A DNA stretch of 64,000 nucleotides from Roseobacter sp. MH60115 (GCF_015644665.1 NZ_JADOBQ010000001.1:1116001-1180000), one strand, 5' to 3'. Positions 16,373 to 25,690 are shown, numbered from the stretch's first letter. Notes: generated by a model not told the origin, from the sequence alone. A program made the numbers and translations.

Positions 16373-17608
16373 GTGAGACACATATCGACCGTCATCATCG
16401 GCGCCGGTCAGGCCGGGCTCGCCATGAGCAAATGTCTCTCGGACCGGTCGGTCACCCATGTGGTGATCGAGCGGGGAGAGATCGCGCACGCTTGGATCAG
16501 CGAGCGCTGGGACAGCCTGCGTTTGCTGACCCCCAACTGGCAAAGCCGACTACCGGGCTATGCCTATTCGGGTGATGCCCCGGACGGCTTCATGACAATG
16601 CCGCAGATCGCAGATTATCTGCGCGGCTATGCGGCGTGTTGTGCAGCGCCGGTCGAAGAGCGGACAACCGTCACATCCGTGACGTCTCAGGGTTTTGGAT
16701 ATCGGGTTGAGACGACGCAGGGCGCTTGGCAGTGCGACAATGTCGTCTTGGCCACAGGGGCCTGCGCACAGGCTCAGATCCCACAGCTGGCCAACAACTT
16801 GCCACCGGGCGTCACCAGCATGACACCGATGTCCTACAAATCCCCCGCGCAACTTGATCCCGGCGGCGTGCTGGTGGTCGGCGCCTCGGCCAGTGGAACG
16901 CAGATTGCCGCCGAACTGCGCGCGGTCGGTCATGAGGTCACGCTCGCGGTCGGCTCGCATTTGCGGGCGCCACGGTCTTATCGCGGGCGCGACATCCAGT
17001 GGTGGCTGGATCGAAGCGGTGTTCTGGATGCCTGCCTTGATCCCCTCGACGACATTGATCGCATCCGGCGCTTGCCCTCTATGCAGTTGGTCGGGGACGC
17101 GACACTTGCGGCACTGGATCTCAACACATTGCGCGCGCGCGGCGTTCAGATCGTCGGCAGGATTGCTGGTATTCGGGAGGGGTATGCGCAGTTCTCAGGA
17201 GCGCTGGCCAATCACTGCGCGCTGTCGGATCTGAAACTGAACCGATTGCTGGAGAGCTTCGACGCCTGGGCGGAGAGCCAGACCCTCAGCGGGTTGAAAC
17301 CGCCCCACCGGCTGGAGCCGACCGAGGTGGGGAGGGACCCGGTCCTGAGACTGCGGCTGGATGACGGGCACATCCGCACCGTGATCTGGGCCACCGGATA
17401 TCGCCCGGATTTCCACTGGCTGGATCTGCCTGTGTTCAATGCAAAAGGCGGGCTCGACCATACATTCGGGGTCGTTGGCCCCGGCCTCTATGTCCTGGGG
17501 ATGCCCGCCCAGCAGCGTCGGAAATCCGCGTTCATCGACGGTGTTGGCGCCGATGCCGAAGTGCTGGCCAACCATCTCATTCACAACCGCGCAAGCCGCG
17601 TGGCATGA
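16373..17608 (+). CDS. Flavin-dependent NAD(P)-binding monooxygenase-like oxidoreductase
   Basis: The 411-residue protein has an N-terminal FAD site IGAGQAG (9-15), a second Rossmann motif VVGASASGTQIA near 168-179 and WATGYRPDF toward the C-terminus, the layout of flavin-containing and Baeyer-Villiger-like monooxygenases. GTG 16373 is chosen because translation from it begins directly at the first strand of the FAD fold. It overlaps the second OsmC gene by four bases. Sitting between two OsmC genes, it may act on a sulfur-, thiol- or peroxide-linked compound; that is inference. Confidence 0.82.
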   Translation: MRHISTVIIGAGQAGLAMSKCLSDRSVTHVVIERGEIAHAWISERWDSLRLLTPNWQSRLPGYAYSGDAPDGFMTMPQIADYLRGYAACCAAPVEERTTVTSVTSQGFGYRVETTQGAWQCDNVVLATGACAQAQIPQLANNLPPGVTSMTPMSYKSPAQLDPGGVLVVGASASGTQIAAELRAVGHEVTLAVGSHLRAPRSYRGRDIQWWLDRSGVLDACLDPLDDIDRIRRLPSMQLVGDATLAALDLNTLRARGVQIVGRIAGIREGYAQFSGALANHCALSDLKLNRLLESFDAWAESQTLSGLKPPHRLEPTEVGRDPVLRLRLDDGHIRTVIWATGYRPDFHWLDLPVFNAKGGLDHTFGVVGPGLYVLGMPAQQRRKSAFIDGVGADAEVLANHLIHNRASRVA

Positions 17609-18174
17609 CAAGGAAGACGATCATGACAGTCACCACCAGGAACCTGAGCAAGCAGCGCCAGACAGACCGCGACCGACACATTCGGTCCAGCCAGAAACAG
17701 GTCATGGACCGTCTGTCTGCCGACCCGGAAAAGGCCGTTGTCACGCTGGCAATGTCCGGCACCGTCGATGACGGGCTGGCGTGCCATGTCACCCAGGGAA
17801 AGCACCGGGCAATTATGGACATGGGGGCCGCCATGGGGGGCGACGCACGGGGGCCCTCGCCCGGTTTCTTTGCCCGTGCGGGCATTGTCGGCTGCGTGGC
17901 CATTGCCACTAGAATGGCCGCGGCCCGCGAAGGTCTTGTCTTCCGGTCCGTTCACGTGGACCTTGAAATGGAGAGCGACGATCTTGCTCTCTTCGGTCTG
18001 GGGGGCGGGAACGCGGGACCCCTTGAGACCCGGATCACACTTCAGATCGACACGGAGGAACCTGATGACGTCGTGTCTGATCTGGTCAATCGGGTCCTCG
18101 AGATGGACCCCTGGTTTCTGGCCTTGCGCGATCCGCAGAAAGTATCGGTCGCATGGCAGCGGAGGTCGGTGTGA
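17605..18174 (+). CDS. OsmC family protein (copy 2)
   Basis: The 189-residue protein is a divergent OsmC-like fold, recognised by GPSPGFFARAGIVGCVAIATRMAA, where the family has P-x-E/G-LL-x-ALGxCxxT. The Cys is residue 97, and a possible partner C60 is in GLACHV. A hydrophilic N-terminus of about 40 residues precedes the fold. ATG 17605 overlaps the monooxygenase stop; ATG 17623 is an alternative. It differs clearly from copy 1, so the cassette encodes two distinct OsmC proteins. Confidence 0.75.
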   Translation: MTRKTIMTVTTRNLSKQRQTDRDRHIRSSQKQVMDRLSADPEKAVVTLAMSGTVDDGLACHVTQGKHRAIMDMGAAMGGDARGPSPGFFARAGIVGCVAIATRMAAAREGLVFRSVHVDLEMESDDLALFGLGGGNAGPLETRITLQIDTEEPDDVVSDLVNRVLEMDPWFLALRDPQKVSVAWQRRSV

Positions 18175-18510
18175 CGGGACCCTATGCATTGGCACGCGGC
18201 TCACAGGCTGATCCAGAACCCCACCCGTAAGCCCGGTAGTAACGGTAGGGCGCAGGCTTGGGGTGTGTTTGGCCGAGTGGCCATCCTGATCGGCTGGGCG
18301 GGCAAATCCACCGTCCCGCCGGGCGCGGTAAACCGATGCTGTTCGGCAAGCTTCGGAACCGTCTGCTGCGCGATAACGTCCTTTGCCTGAACCGGAACCG
18401 CTTGCGCGATCTCTATAGGGACCCGAAATCCATCAGATCATCGGGGTCACGGCGGCTTCTGACCACCTATAGCCTGCGCGTGCCGACATTCGGAAACTCT
18501 GGTACGTCAC
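18175..18510. other. Gene-free stretch between convergent units
   Basis: These 336 bases separate the second OsmC gene from the aldo/keto reductase gene on the other strand. Short open frames exist but none has a ribosome site or recognisable product; I see no strong terminator hairpin with a T run. Confidence 0.6.
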
Positions 18511-19473
18511 TCATTCGCGTATGACGCCCGCTTGTCGCAAGTCCGCCCAGAGCTCCTGCGGCAGCTCTTGATGGTATTGCGCAATATTGCGCGTCAGCGA
18601 GCCGGGTTTTGACGTTCCAATGAGTGTCGAGACAACATGGTCGCTTTGCGCCGGGAATTGCAAAGCCGCAGCCGCCATGGAGACCTGATGCCGGTCGCAC
18701 ATGCGCGCAATCCCGGCCGTTCTGTCCAGGATATGCTGCGGGGCTGGCTGGTAGTCATACATCGCCCCGCGCAGCGGTCCGGTGGCCAGGATGCCCGAGT
18801 TGAAAACCCCGCCGATGACCAATTTCGTCCCGTGTTTGCACAGCAGGGGGAACAACCGGTCCTTAGCAGTCTGGTCCAGCAAGGTGTAGCGCCCGGCCAG
18901 AAGGATCAGATCCATTTCGACCTGGCCTAGAAGCTCTTCGCAGATCTCGACCGTATTCACGCCCAGACCCACGGCAGCGACAACGCCTTCCGCTTTCAGT
19001 TGGCGCAAGGCCTTCTGCCCGCTATCCAAAAGCTGGGCGCGATGATGCGCCGTGTCTGTCCCCGCACCGGGGTCGCCGATGTCATGCACATAGAGGATAT
19101 CGATCCGGTTCAGGCCCAGTCGCTGAAAGCTATCCTCAACAGACCGCATGATAGCATCATAGGTGAAGTCGAAGTGCTGCTTGAGTGGCAGCGCGCTGTG
19201 AAAGCCGTTGATAACGGCGGGTGGGGCGGCATCGGGCGTCAGGAGGCGTCCGACCTTGGTGGACAGCACCCAGCCGGTCTTGTCCCGCAGAAAATCACCC
19301 AACCGGTGTTCGGACGCGCCATTGCCGTAATGCGGTGCTGTGTCGAAGTAGCGGATACCGGCGTCCCACGCGGTTTGCAGAACCGCCTGGGCGTCTTCGG
19401 GCTGCACGGGCTGGTAGAGCCCGCCGAGGCTTGCGGTGCCAAAGGACAACGCGTGATCTGACGTCAAAACCAT
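18511..19473 (-). CDS. Aldo/keto reductase, aldose 1-dehydrogenase type
   Basis: The 320-residue AKR shows the tetrad segments RYFDTAPHYG (Asp, Tyr), LSTKVGRLL (Lys) and ILYVHDIG (His), with a C-terminal STLIGTSKPGSL cofactor clamp. The GRLL insert and overall pattern match D-threo-aldose/L-fucose 1-dehydrogenases, which oxidise free sugars to lactones with NAD(P). Start at 19473 leaves four bases to the upstream dehydratase gene; longer starts would overlap it. It is the last gene of a three-gene minus operon in a sugar-acid locus. Confidence 0.85.
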   Translation of the reverse strand: MVLTSDHALSFGTASLGGLYQPVQPEDAQAVLQTAWDAGIRYFDTAPHYGNGASEHRLGDFLRDKTGWVLSTKVGRLLTPDAAPPAVINGFHSALPLKQHFDFTYDAIMRSVEDSFQRLGLNRIDILYVHDIGDPGAGTDTAHHRAQLLDSGQKALRQLKAEGVVAAVGLGVNTVEICEELLGQVEMDLILLAGRYTLLDQTAKDRLFPLLCKHGTKLVIGGVFNSGILATGPLRGAMYDYQPAPQHILDRTAGIARMCDRHQVSMAAAALQFPAQSDHVVSTLIGTSKPGSLTRNIAQYHQELPQELWADLRQAGVIRE

Positions 19474-19477
19474 CGCG

Positions 19478-20680
19478 TTATGCCGCCGGGTGACAGCCGG
19501 GTTCCGGCGCGCTGGCGTTTTTGTAGGTGAGCACGAATTCTGTGTGCCCAAGGTCCTCCGAGGCGGTCGTTCCCCCGGCGGCCAGGCCCAGAAGGGCGTC
19601 GTAAATTTCGCCCCCTACGTCATCCAGCGTGGCGTCTCCGTCCAGAATGCGCCCCGCGTTGATATCCATGTCTTCTTGCAGGGCCGCGTAGGTTCTGGGG
19701 TTTGCGCAGACTTTCAGGACAGGTGAGATCGCTGATCCCACGACCGACCCTCTGCCCGTGACGAATATCACCGCATGGGCCCCACAAGAGATCAGCTCGA
19801 CGATTTCCGCGGTATCGTTGATGTTGGGAAAGCCAAAGGTCGGCGGGCCGTCCGGGACCACATCAAGCAGATAGAGCCCTGCGCCGGGCGGTCGCTCGGC
19901 GGGGCGCAAGATCCCGTTGATCAGGCTGTCGCCGGATTTCGCATAGGCGCCCAGGGATTTCTCCTCGATGGTGGACAGGCCGCCGGTGGCATTGCCCTGG
20001 GAAAACGAGCCATACCCCATGGCGCGGTAGTAGCGGCTGGCTTTCTCCACGGATCTGATCAATGCTTCTTTCAGCACGGGGTTGTCCGCACGTGCGGCCA
20101 TGATGTGTTCACAGCCGATCAATTCGCCCGTCTCCTCGAACAGACAGGTTGCCCCGTCCGCCACCAGACGGTCAAATGCGCGGCCCGCGGCAGGATTGCC
20201 GGTCAGTCCGGACGTGGCATCAGACCCACCGCAAATTGTCCCGATGACCAAGTCAGATGGGGACATGGCAACCTTTGGCATCTGGCGCAGATGGGCCACC
20301 TGTTCACGGACCCAGGCCGTGCCATCTGCAATCGCGGCCCGTGTCCCGCCCGTGTTCTGGATGGTGATGAGGTTCACAGGACGGCCAGAGGCTTCGATAT
20401 GGCGCATCAGATCGGCTTTGCGGAAATTCTCACAGCCCAGCGAGACCAGTTGCACAGCGCCGACATTGGGATGGGTACAGAGCGCCTCCATCATGTCCTG
20501 GCCGTACCGGCTCGGAAAGCATCCGGAAAATCCGATCACCTGCGCCTCACTGTCAGAGAACGACCGCGCGATGCGTGTGCAGACGTGATGGGCGCATTCC
20601 ACCAAATAGGCGACAAGCACCACGTTGCGGATGCCTTTGCGGCCATCTTCGCGCAGCCATCCGCTCATTGCATGTGTCAT
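19478..20680 (-). CDS. UxaA family sugar-acid dehydratase, large C-terminal subunit
   Basis: The 400-residue protein is the D-galactarate/altronate dehydratase C-terminal domain (GD_AH_C). It begins GWLREDGRKGIRN (family YxRxDGRxGxRN), has conserved Cys-containing motifs GFSGCFPSRYGQ, SLGCENFRKADL and GTICGGSDATSG, and a late VIFVTGRGSVVGSAISPVLKVCANP. These enzymes remove water from sugar acids using a metal centre. The SAF-domain part is encoded separately just upstream with a four-base overlap. The context with aldose dehydrogenase, SDR and RraA suggests a 6-deoxy or similar aldonate. Confidence 0.88.
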   Translation of the reverse strand: MTHAMSGWLREDGRKGIRNVVLVAYLVECAHHVCTRIARSFSDSEAQVIGFSGCFPSRYGQDMMEALCTHPNVGAVQLVSLGCENFRKADLMRHIEASGRPVNLITIQNTGGTRAAIADGTAWVREQVAHLRQMPKVAMSPSDLVIGTICGGSDATSGLTGNPAAGRAFDRLVADGATCLFEETGELIGCEHIMAARADNPVLKEALIRSVEKASRYYRAMGYGSFSQGNATGGLSTIEEKSLGAYAKSGDSLINGILRPAERPPGAGLYLLDVVPDGPPTFGFPNINDTAEIVELISCGAHAVIFVTGRGSVVGSAISPVLKVCANPRTYAALQEDMDINAGRILDGDATLDDVGGEIYDALLGLAAGGTTASEDLGHTEFVLTYKNASAPEPGCHPAA

Positions 20681-20991
20681 CGTTGACCCGCTTCCATGTC
20701 CTCGATCACCGTGTACCGGCTGGTTACATTGTGCAGATGGACGTGCTCGCCGATGGCGATGTCGCGGGCTGCAAAACCGATGGGTGCGCCGTATTTGAGC
20801 ACGTCAGCCCCCTTGGCAATTGGCGCAACGGCAATCTTGTGCCCCATGCCCAATGCCGTGGGGATGGAAATACAGCGCGCCCCATGCCGTGTCGTCGCAC
20901 CGATTTCAGCGTCCTGCATCAATACCGCCACGTTATCATTTCGGTGCAGATGAAGCAGTCTGACCGCCGGTTTTTCACCCTCTGACATCAC
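20677..20991 (-). CDS. UxaA family dehydratase, SAF-domain small subunit
   Basis: The 104-residue protein is the N-terminal SAF domain of altronate/galactarate dehydratases (LHLHRNDNVAVLMQDAEIG, then GHKIAVAPIAKGADVLKYG and IGEHVHLHNV). In single-chain enzymes it precedes the large domain; here it is a separate gene overlapping it, as in many two-subunit members and in sulfolactate sulfo-lyase. It is the first gene of the minus operon, divergent from the sugar ABC transporter. Confidence 0.88.
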   Translation of the reverse strand: MMSEGEKPAVRLLHLHRNDNVAVLMQDAEIGATTRHGARCISIPTALGMGHKIAVAPIAKGADVLKYGAPIGFAARDIAIGEHVHLHNVTSRYTVIEDMEAGQR

Positions 20992-21091
20992 GTTTACCCC
21001 CGCTTGAATGTATTATTTGCAAAAAAAACAATTGACGACAACCTAAAATGTTTTTTACGCATAAAGAGCAATTTTGAGGTGTGGAACAAGA
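20992..21091. promoter_or_regulatory. Divergent promoter region of the sugar-acid locus
   Basis: This 100-base AT-rich region separates the dehydratase and transporter operons. A TTGACG at 21032-21037 could be a -35 box for the transporter, with a weak -10 such as TACGCA at 21056. The GntR regulator encoded at the end of the + operon most likely acts here; I could not define a clear palindrome. Confidence 0.45.
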
Positions 21092-21886
21092 ATGACGGGC
21101 CCTGGAGCCGATAGAGCTGCAAAGCCACCAGTGCTGGAAGCACGTGGGATATCAAAGCATTACGGCGGGATCGTGGCGCTTGATGAGGTGGGCCTCACCT
21201 TGAACGAAGGCGAAGTCCTGGCGGTGGTCGGCGACAATGGGGCGGGTAAATCGACGCTGATCAAAGCGCTGACCGGTGCGATTTCCAAGACAACGGGGGT
21301 CATTCGCTTTGACGGGACAGAGACAAAGATCGACACGCCCAGCGATGCGAAAGCGGCCGGGATAGAGACCGTCTATCAGGACCTCGCGCTGGTCAATGAA
21401 ATCTCGATCACCAAGAATGTCTTTCTGGGGCGCGAGATCGTGCGCGACGACTGGCTCGGGCGCTGGTTTGGTGTCCTCGATTTCAAGAAGATGGACGCCG
21501 AGATCCGCGACCTCTTCGGCAAACTCGATATTCGGATCGCAGATATCTACCGCGACGCGGAAGCATTCTCAGGCGGCCAACGTCAGGCCGTTGCGCTGTC
21601 AAAGACGGTCATGTTCGGCAAACGCGTTGCCATTCTGGATGAACCAACAGCGGCGCTGGGGGTGCGCGAAAGCAAGATGGCGATGGACCTGGTGCGTTCT
21701 CTCAAAGACCACGGTCTGTCGGTGATCATGATCACCCATAATATGCAGCATGTCCTGAACTACTGTGACCGCGTGATGGTGCTCCGACTGGGCCGCCTGG
21801 TTGCCGTGCGCAAGGTGGCGGAGGTGGACGGCGATACGTTGGTCGGCCTGATCACGGGCGCCAAAGAAACCGAGGGCCAGGCATGA
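21092..21886 (+). CDS. Sugar ABC transporter ATPase (CUT2, single domain)
   Basis: The 264-residue ATPase has Walker A GDNGAGKST (47-55), signature FSGGQRQAV, Walker B VAILDEPTAALG and the MITHNMQ switch His. Unlike RbsA or MglA it has only one nucleotide-binding domain, as in FrcA-type systems, so a homodimer drives import. ATG 21092 is chosen; the extension to TTG 21074 is unconserved. Its stop overlaps the permease ATG. Confidence 0.9.
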   Translation: MTGPGADRAAKPPVLEARGISKHYGGIVALDEVGLTLNEGEVLAVVGDNGAGKSTLIKALTGAISKTTGVIRFDGTETKIDTPSDAKAAGIETVYQDLALVNEISITKNVFLGREIVRDDWLGRWFGVLDFKKMDAEIRDLFGKLDIRIADIYRDAEAFSGGQRQAVALSKTVMFGKRVAILDEPTAALGVRESKMAMDLVRSLKDHGLSVIMITHNMQHVLNYCDRVMVLRLGRLVAVRKVAEVDGDTLVGLITGAKETEGQA

Positions 21887-22869
21887 GTAGCGCAGACAGC
21901 CAAACCGGTATTTCAAACCCCGGCACCAGCGCGGGAGGTCTAGAGCTGGCCAGGCACAACTTCATGCAGATCTGGCAGGTCCTCGCGGCGCTGGCGCTGA
22001 TATACGGGTTCTTCTTTCTGATGTCGCCGCCGTTTCGCAGCATCGACACGTTGCTGTCGATCTTCGGGCAGGCGTCTATTTTGGCCATTCTCGCCTGTGG
22101 CACAACGATTGTTCTGATCTCGGGCGGGCTGGATCTGTCCGTGGGCTCGATCTTTGCGGTGGTCGGTGTTTCGGTTGGTATTTTCATGGCCGAATGGGGC
22201 CTGCCGCCGGTTGCTGCCGTCGGGCTCGGGCTGGTGATCGGGGCCGCCTTGGGCGCGCTGAACGGAACCATACAGGTGCTGACAAAGGTCCCTGCCTTCA
22301 TTGTCACGCTTGGGGGTTTGACTGCCTACAAGGGGCTGGCTGAAATCCTGGCGAGCGGGCGTGATTTGTCGCGTTTTCCTGATGGGTTCAAGTTTCTCGG
22401 GTCCGGCAACACCGTGCCCATGCTGATCATGTTTGCAGCGGCCATTCTGACCGGATTGTTCCTGACCAAGACACGCCTTGGCAGCCGGGCTTTTGCCATC
22501 GGCGGCAACGAGGAGGTTGCGCGCCTGTCCGGCGTGCCGGTCGCCAAAAGCCGCATCTACTACTACATGCTGGGCGGTCTGCTGGCGGGTCTTGCGGCAA
22601 TTGTCGAGGTCGCGAAGTTGAACTTTGCCATGCCCGCGCGTGGTCAAAGCTATGAACTCTACGCCATTGCGGCTGTGGTCATCGGCGGCACCAGTCTTTT
22701 TGGCGGGCGTGGAGGGGTCGGAAAGACGCTTCTGGGCATGTTCATCATGCAAACCATCATTGTCGGACTGTCCTACCTGGGTGTCGGCACCTCATACCAG
22801 CGCATTGCAATCGGGGCGATCATCATTGTCGCCGTCTATTGGGATGTCTGGCGACGCACGGCGCGGTGA
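21883..22869 (+). CDS. Sugar ABC transporter permease (RbsC type)
   Basis: The 328-residue integral membrane protein has eight to ten hydrophobic helices and the family motifs LISGGLDLSVGSIFAV, VPAFIVTLGGL and YAIAAVVIGGTSLFGGRGG. It forms the inner-membrane channel of the CUT2 importer and probably works as a homodimer with the single-domain ATPase. It overlaps the ATPase gene and is followed by the binding-protein gene after 67 bases. Confidence 0.92.
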   Translation: MSSADSQTGISNPGTSAGGLELARHNFMQIWQVLAALALIYGFFFLMSPPFRSIDTLLSIFGQASILAILACGTTIVLISGGLDLSVGSIFAVVGVSVGIFMAEWGLPPVAAVGLGLVIGAALGALNGTIQVLTKVPAFIVTLGGLTAYKGLAEILASGRDLSRFPDGFKFLGSGNTVPMLIMFAAAILTGLFLTKTRLGSRAFAIGGNEEVARLSGVPVAKSRIYYYMLGGLLAGLAAIVEVAKLNFAMPARGQSYELYAIAAVVIGGTSLFGGRGGVGKTLLGMFIMQTIIVGLSYLGVGTSYQRIAIGAIIIVAVYWDVWRRTAR

Positions 22870-22936
22870 ATGATCTTATCGCCGCGCATATCAAAGCCCG
22901 CCAACGGGCGTCATCAAGTACTTCTGGGAGGAAACT

Positions 22937-23848
22937 ATGAAGTTCAATATCACAAAGACTGTTTTTGCAGCTGCAACGGCTGTCGGCATTGCCAGTGCGG
23001 CCTACGCCGAGGACCTGCGGATCGCCTATACGGGCTATTCCACGGATAACACCTTCTGGATCGGCGTCGCGACCGCCGCTGCGGGTGAAGCCAAAGCGCA
23101 GGGGATCGAATTCATCGATATGACGGCCTCCTCGCCGGATTCAGCCGCGCAGAAAGATGCTGTGGACCGCGCGATCGATATGGGTGTGGACGGGATCATC
23201 ATCGGCTCCGTCGACAATCGCGCGTTTGATGCCTCGCTCGACAATGCGGCGTCCAAGGGCATTCCGGTGGTTGCCGTTGACACAGGCATTGACCACTCAC
23301 ATGTATCGAGCCTCGTTCAGACCGACAATCTGGCGGCTGCCGGTATCGCAGGCGACTACATCGTGGAACAATTGGGCGGTGAGGGGTCGGTTCTGATCCT
23401 GGGCGGCTCTGCGGGTCACCAAACCGGGAACGCCCGTCGTGACGGCGTCCTCACAGCGGCAGAAGCTGCGGGTCACGAAGTCATCTTCCAGATTTGCGAT
23501 TGGCAGGATGCCTGTGCGTTCGAAACAACGACGAACTTCCTGCAGTCAAACCCCGATATCAAGGCCATCTTCTCCGCGTGGGATCCGGGCGCCCTGGCGG
23601 CGGTCTCTGCCTCGCAGGCATTGGGCAAGCTGGACAATCTGGTCATCGTTGGATTTGACGGCAACCCGGCCAACCTCGTTGCCATCAGCGAGGGGGAGCA
23701 ATCGGCGACCATCAAGCAGGACAACACCCGCATGGGGATCGAATCTGTTCAGAACCTCGTCAGCATCATCAAGGGCAAGGATGCTCCTGCCGTTGTGCCA
23801 ATCGATGGCATTCTGATCACCGGCGATAACGTCGCCGACTTCCAGTAA
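22937..23848 (+). CDS. Sugar ABC transporter periplasmic binding protein (RbsB type)
   Basis: The 303-residue protein starts with a Sec signal peptide cleaved at about residue 24 (AAYA/ED). It then has the type I binding fold, with paired lobes marked by DRAIDMGVDGIIIGSVDN, ILGGSAGHQTGNARRDG and FDGNP. GGGAGGAAACTATG gives a strong ribosome binding site. The sugar bound cannot be read from the sequence. Neighbouring aldose dehydrogenase and aldonate dehydratase genes suggest a neutral sugar. Confidence 0.9.
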   Translation: MKFNITKTVFAAATAVGIASAAYAEDLRIAYTGYSTDNTFWIGVATAAAGEAKAQGIEFIDMTASSPDSAAQKDAVDRAIDMGVDGIIIGSVDNRAFDASLDNAASKGIPVVAVDTGIDHSHVSSLVQTDNLAAAGIAGDYIVEQLGGEGSVLILGGSAGHQTGNARRDGVLTAAEAAGHEVIFQICDWQDACAFETTTNFLQSNPDIKAIFSAWDPGALAAVSASQALGKLDNLVIVGFDGNPANLVAISEGEQSATIKQDNTRMGIESVQNLVSIIKGKDAPAVVPIDGILITGDNVADFQ

Positions 23849-23857
23849 AGACTTCCC

Positions 23858-23885
23858 GGACGGCGGCTCTGTCGGGTCGCCGTCC
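23858..23885 (+). terminator. Intercistronic hairpin after binding-protein gene
   Basis: GGACGGCG and CGCCGTCC form a perfect 8-bp stem around a 12-base loop, ten bases after the stop codon, without a clear T run. Such stems often protect the abundant binding-protein mRNA or partly terminate before downstream enzymes. Confidence 0.5.
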
Positions 23886-23909
23886 CGTTCCTTGATTGAA
23901 AGACCTGGC

Positions 23910-24938
23910 ATGCAATCTCTTGTCATCGACGACATCGGGCACACAGCGTTTCGCGACACGGACGCCGTCGCGCCGGGCCCGGGAGAGGTTCTGCTCGACG
24001 TCGCCTTTGTCGGGTTATGTGGCAGTGATCTGAACACATTTCTGGGCCTGAATCCGCTGGTCGAGCTGCCGCGCATCCCCGGGCATGAGATCGGCGGCAC
24101 GGTTGCGGCCCGTGGTCCCGACGTGGACCCGGAGTTTGCCGTGGGGCAGGGGGCAATCGTCATTCCCTACACAACCTGCGGCACCTGCCTGTCCTGTCGC
24201 AAGGGGCGGGTGAATGCCTGCCAATTCAACAAAACGCTGGGGGTGCAGCAAGATGGTGGGTTGCGTACCCAGATCGTTCTGAAGACTGATCGCCTCATCC
24301 CCAATGACAGCCTGTCACTCAAACACATGGCGCTGGTGGAGCCGCTGTCGGTCGGGTTCCATGCCGTCTCCCGCGGGTCCGTGTCCGCCGCCGATACCGT
24401 CTTGGTTCTGGGCGGCGGTATGATCGGTGTGGGGGCAATCCTGGGGGCGAAAGCCCGTGGTGCAAAGGTCATCGTCAGCGAAGTGGCCGACAGCAAGATC
24501 GACACCCTGCGCGCGTTGAAGGTTGACGGTGTCGTGAACCCGATGACCGACAGTCTTTCCGAGGCGGTGTCGGCGTTGACGCAAGGGGCCGGGCCGGATG
24601 TAGTGATCGAGGCGGTGGGGCTTGGTGAAACTTTTCGCGCCGCCGTTGATCTTGCGCCGTTTTCCGGGCGTGTCGTCTACGTCGGATATGCCAAATCAGA
24701 GGTCAGCTACGACACCAAGTTTTTCAACCTCAAAGAACTGGACATTTTTGGATCCCGGAACGCAACGCTCTCCGATTTCAAGGAGGTGATTGCCTATCTT
24801 GAAACCCATCCATCGATTGCCGACCGGCTCATCACCAAAGTGATCCCCTGGACCGAGGCGGATCAGGCTCTGGCGCATTGGGTGAGCCACCGCGACGCCG
24901 TGTTCAAGATCATGATCGATATGAAGGACGCGCAATGA
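23910..24938 (+). CDS. Zinc-dependent alcohol dehydrogenase (MDR family)
   Basis: The 342-residue MDR enzyme has the catalytic zinc segment GLCGSD, GHEIGGTV and the structural zinc loop TTCGTCLSCRKGRVNAC, followed by the cofactor motif VLGGGMIGVG. Relatives oxidise polyols and sugar acids (sorbitol, L-idonate or L-galactonate dehydrogenases). ATG 23910 is used; an upstream TTG adds six residues without homology. The stop overlaps the SDR start by ATGA. Confidence 0.87.
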   Translation: MQSLVIDDIGHTAFRDTDAVAPGPGEVLLDVAFVGLCGSDLNTFLGLNPLVELPRIPGHEIGGTVAARGPDVDPEFAVGQGAIVIPYTTCGTCLSCRKGRVNACQFNKTLGVQQDGGLRTQIVLKTDRLIPNDSLSLKHMALVEPLSVGFHAVSRGSVSAADTVLVLGGGMIGVGAILGAKARGAKVIVSEVADSKIDTLRALKVDGVVNPMTDSLSEAVSALTQGAGPDVVIEAVGLGETFRAAVDLAPFSGRVVYVGYAKSEVSYDTKFFNLKELDIFGSRNATLSDFKEVIAYLETHPSIADRLITKVIPWTEADQALAHWVSHRDAVFKIMIDMKDAQ

Positions 24939-25690
24939 ACCTGGATCCAGTCTATGGGCTTGAAGGGCAACGTGCGCTGGTCACCGGCGGCGGTACTGGC
25001 ATCGGCAAGGCCATTGCCAACTGCCTTGCGCAAAGCGGCGCAGAGGTGACACTCGCCGGTCGGCGCGCGGAGGTGCTGAGCGCGGCGGCGCAAGAGATTG
25101 GCCATGGCTGCAAAACGGTTGTGTTGGATATCACAGACACCGCCGGTCTGGCAGATGCAGAAGCGGAGATAGGCCCACTGGACATCCTGGTCAACAATGC
25201 GGGCAACACGCTGAAGAAGGCTTTTGAAGACCAGACGCTCGCGGAGTTCGACCAGGTTTTTGACGTGCATGTGCGCGGCGCCTTGGAGCTCAGCCGTCTT
25301 GTGATGCGGCGCATGCTGGCCGAGGATCGCGCGGGCAATGTACAGTTCTTATCTTCGATGACAGCGTTTATTGGGCAACCCATGGTCTCCGGCTACACGA
25401 TCTCGAAAACGGCCATAAACGGCGTGGTGCGTGGTCTGTCTGCGGAATTCGCATCGCGGGGGATACGCGTCAACGGCGTGGCGCCGGGGTGGATCGACAC
25501 CGACATCTTTCGCAACGCCACCAGGGGTGATCCCGCACGCAAGGAAAAAATCATGAGCCGCATCCCGATGGGGCATCTGGGCCAAACGGAAGACATCGGC
25601 TGGTGCTGCGCATTTCTGGCCTCGCCAGCGGCAAGATACATCAATGGTCAGGTCATCCTGGTCGATGGCGGCGGCGCAACCGGATTTTGA
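24935..25690 (+). CDS. SDR family oxidoreductase
   Basis: The 251-residue classical SDR has TGGGTGIGKA, NNAG, the catalytic Ser in FLSSMTAF, YTISK, and a C-terminal INGQVILVDGGG. The pattern fits the gluconate 5-dehydrogenase/2-keto-3-deoxy sugar acid dehydrogenase group. In non-phosphorylative deoxysugar routes an SDR oxidises the 2-keto-3-deoxy acid after dehydration, which would suit this locus. This assignment is inference from context. Confidence 0.87.
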   Translation: MNLDPVYGLEGQRALVTGGGTGIGKAIANCLAQSGAEVTLAGRRAEVLSAAAQEIGHGCKTVVLDITDTAGLADAEAEIGPLDILVNNAGNTLKKAFEDQTLAEFDQVFDVHVRGALELSRLVMRRMLAEDRAGNVQFLSSMTAFIGQPMVSGYTISKTAINGVVRGLSAEFASRGIRVNGVAPGWIDTDIFRNATRGDPARKEKIMSRIPMGHLGQTEDIGWCCAFLASPAARYINGQVILVDGGGATGF

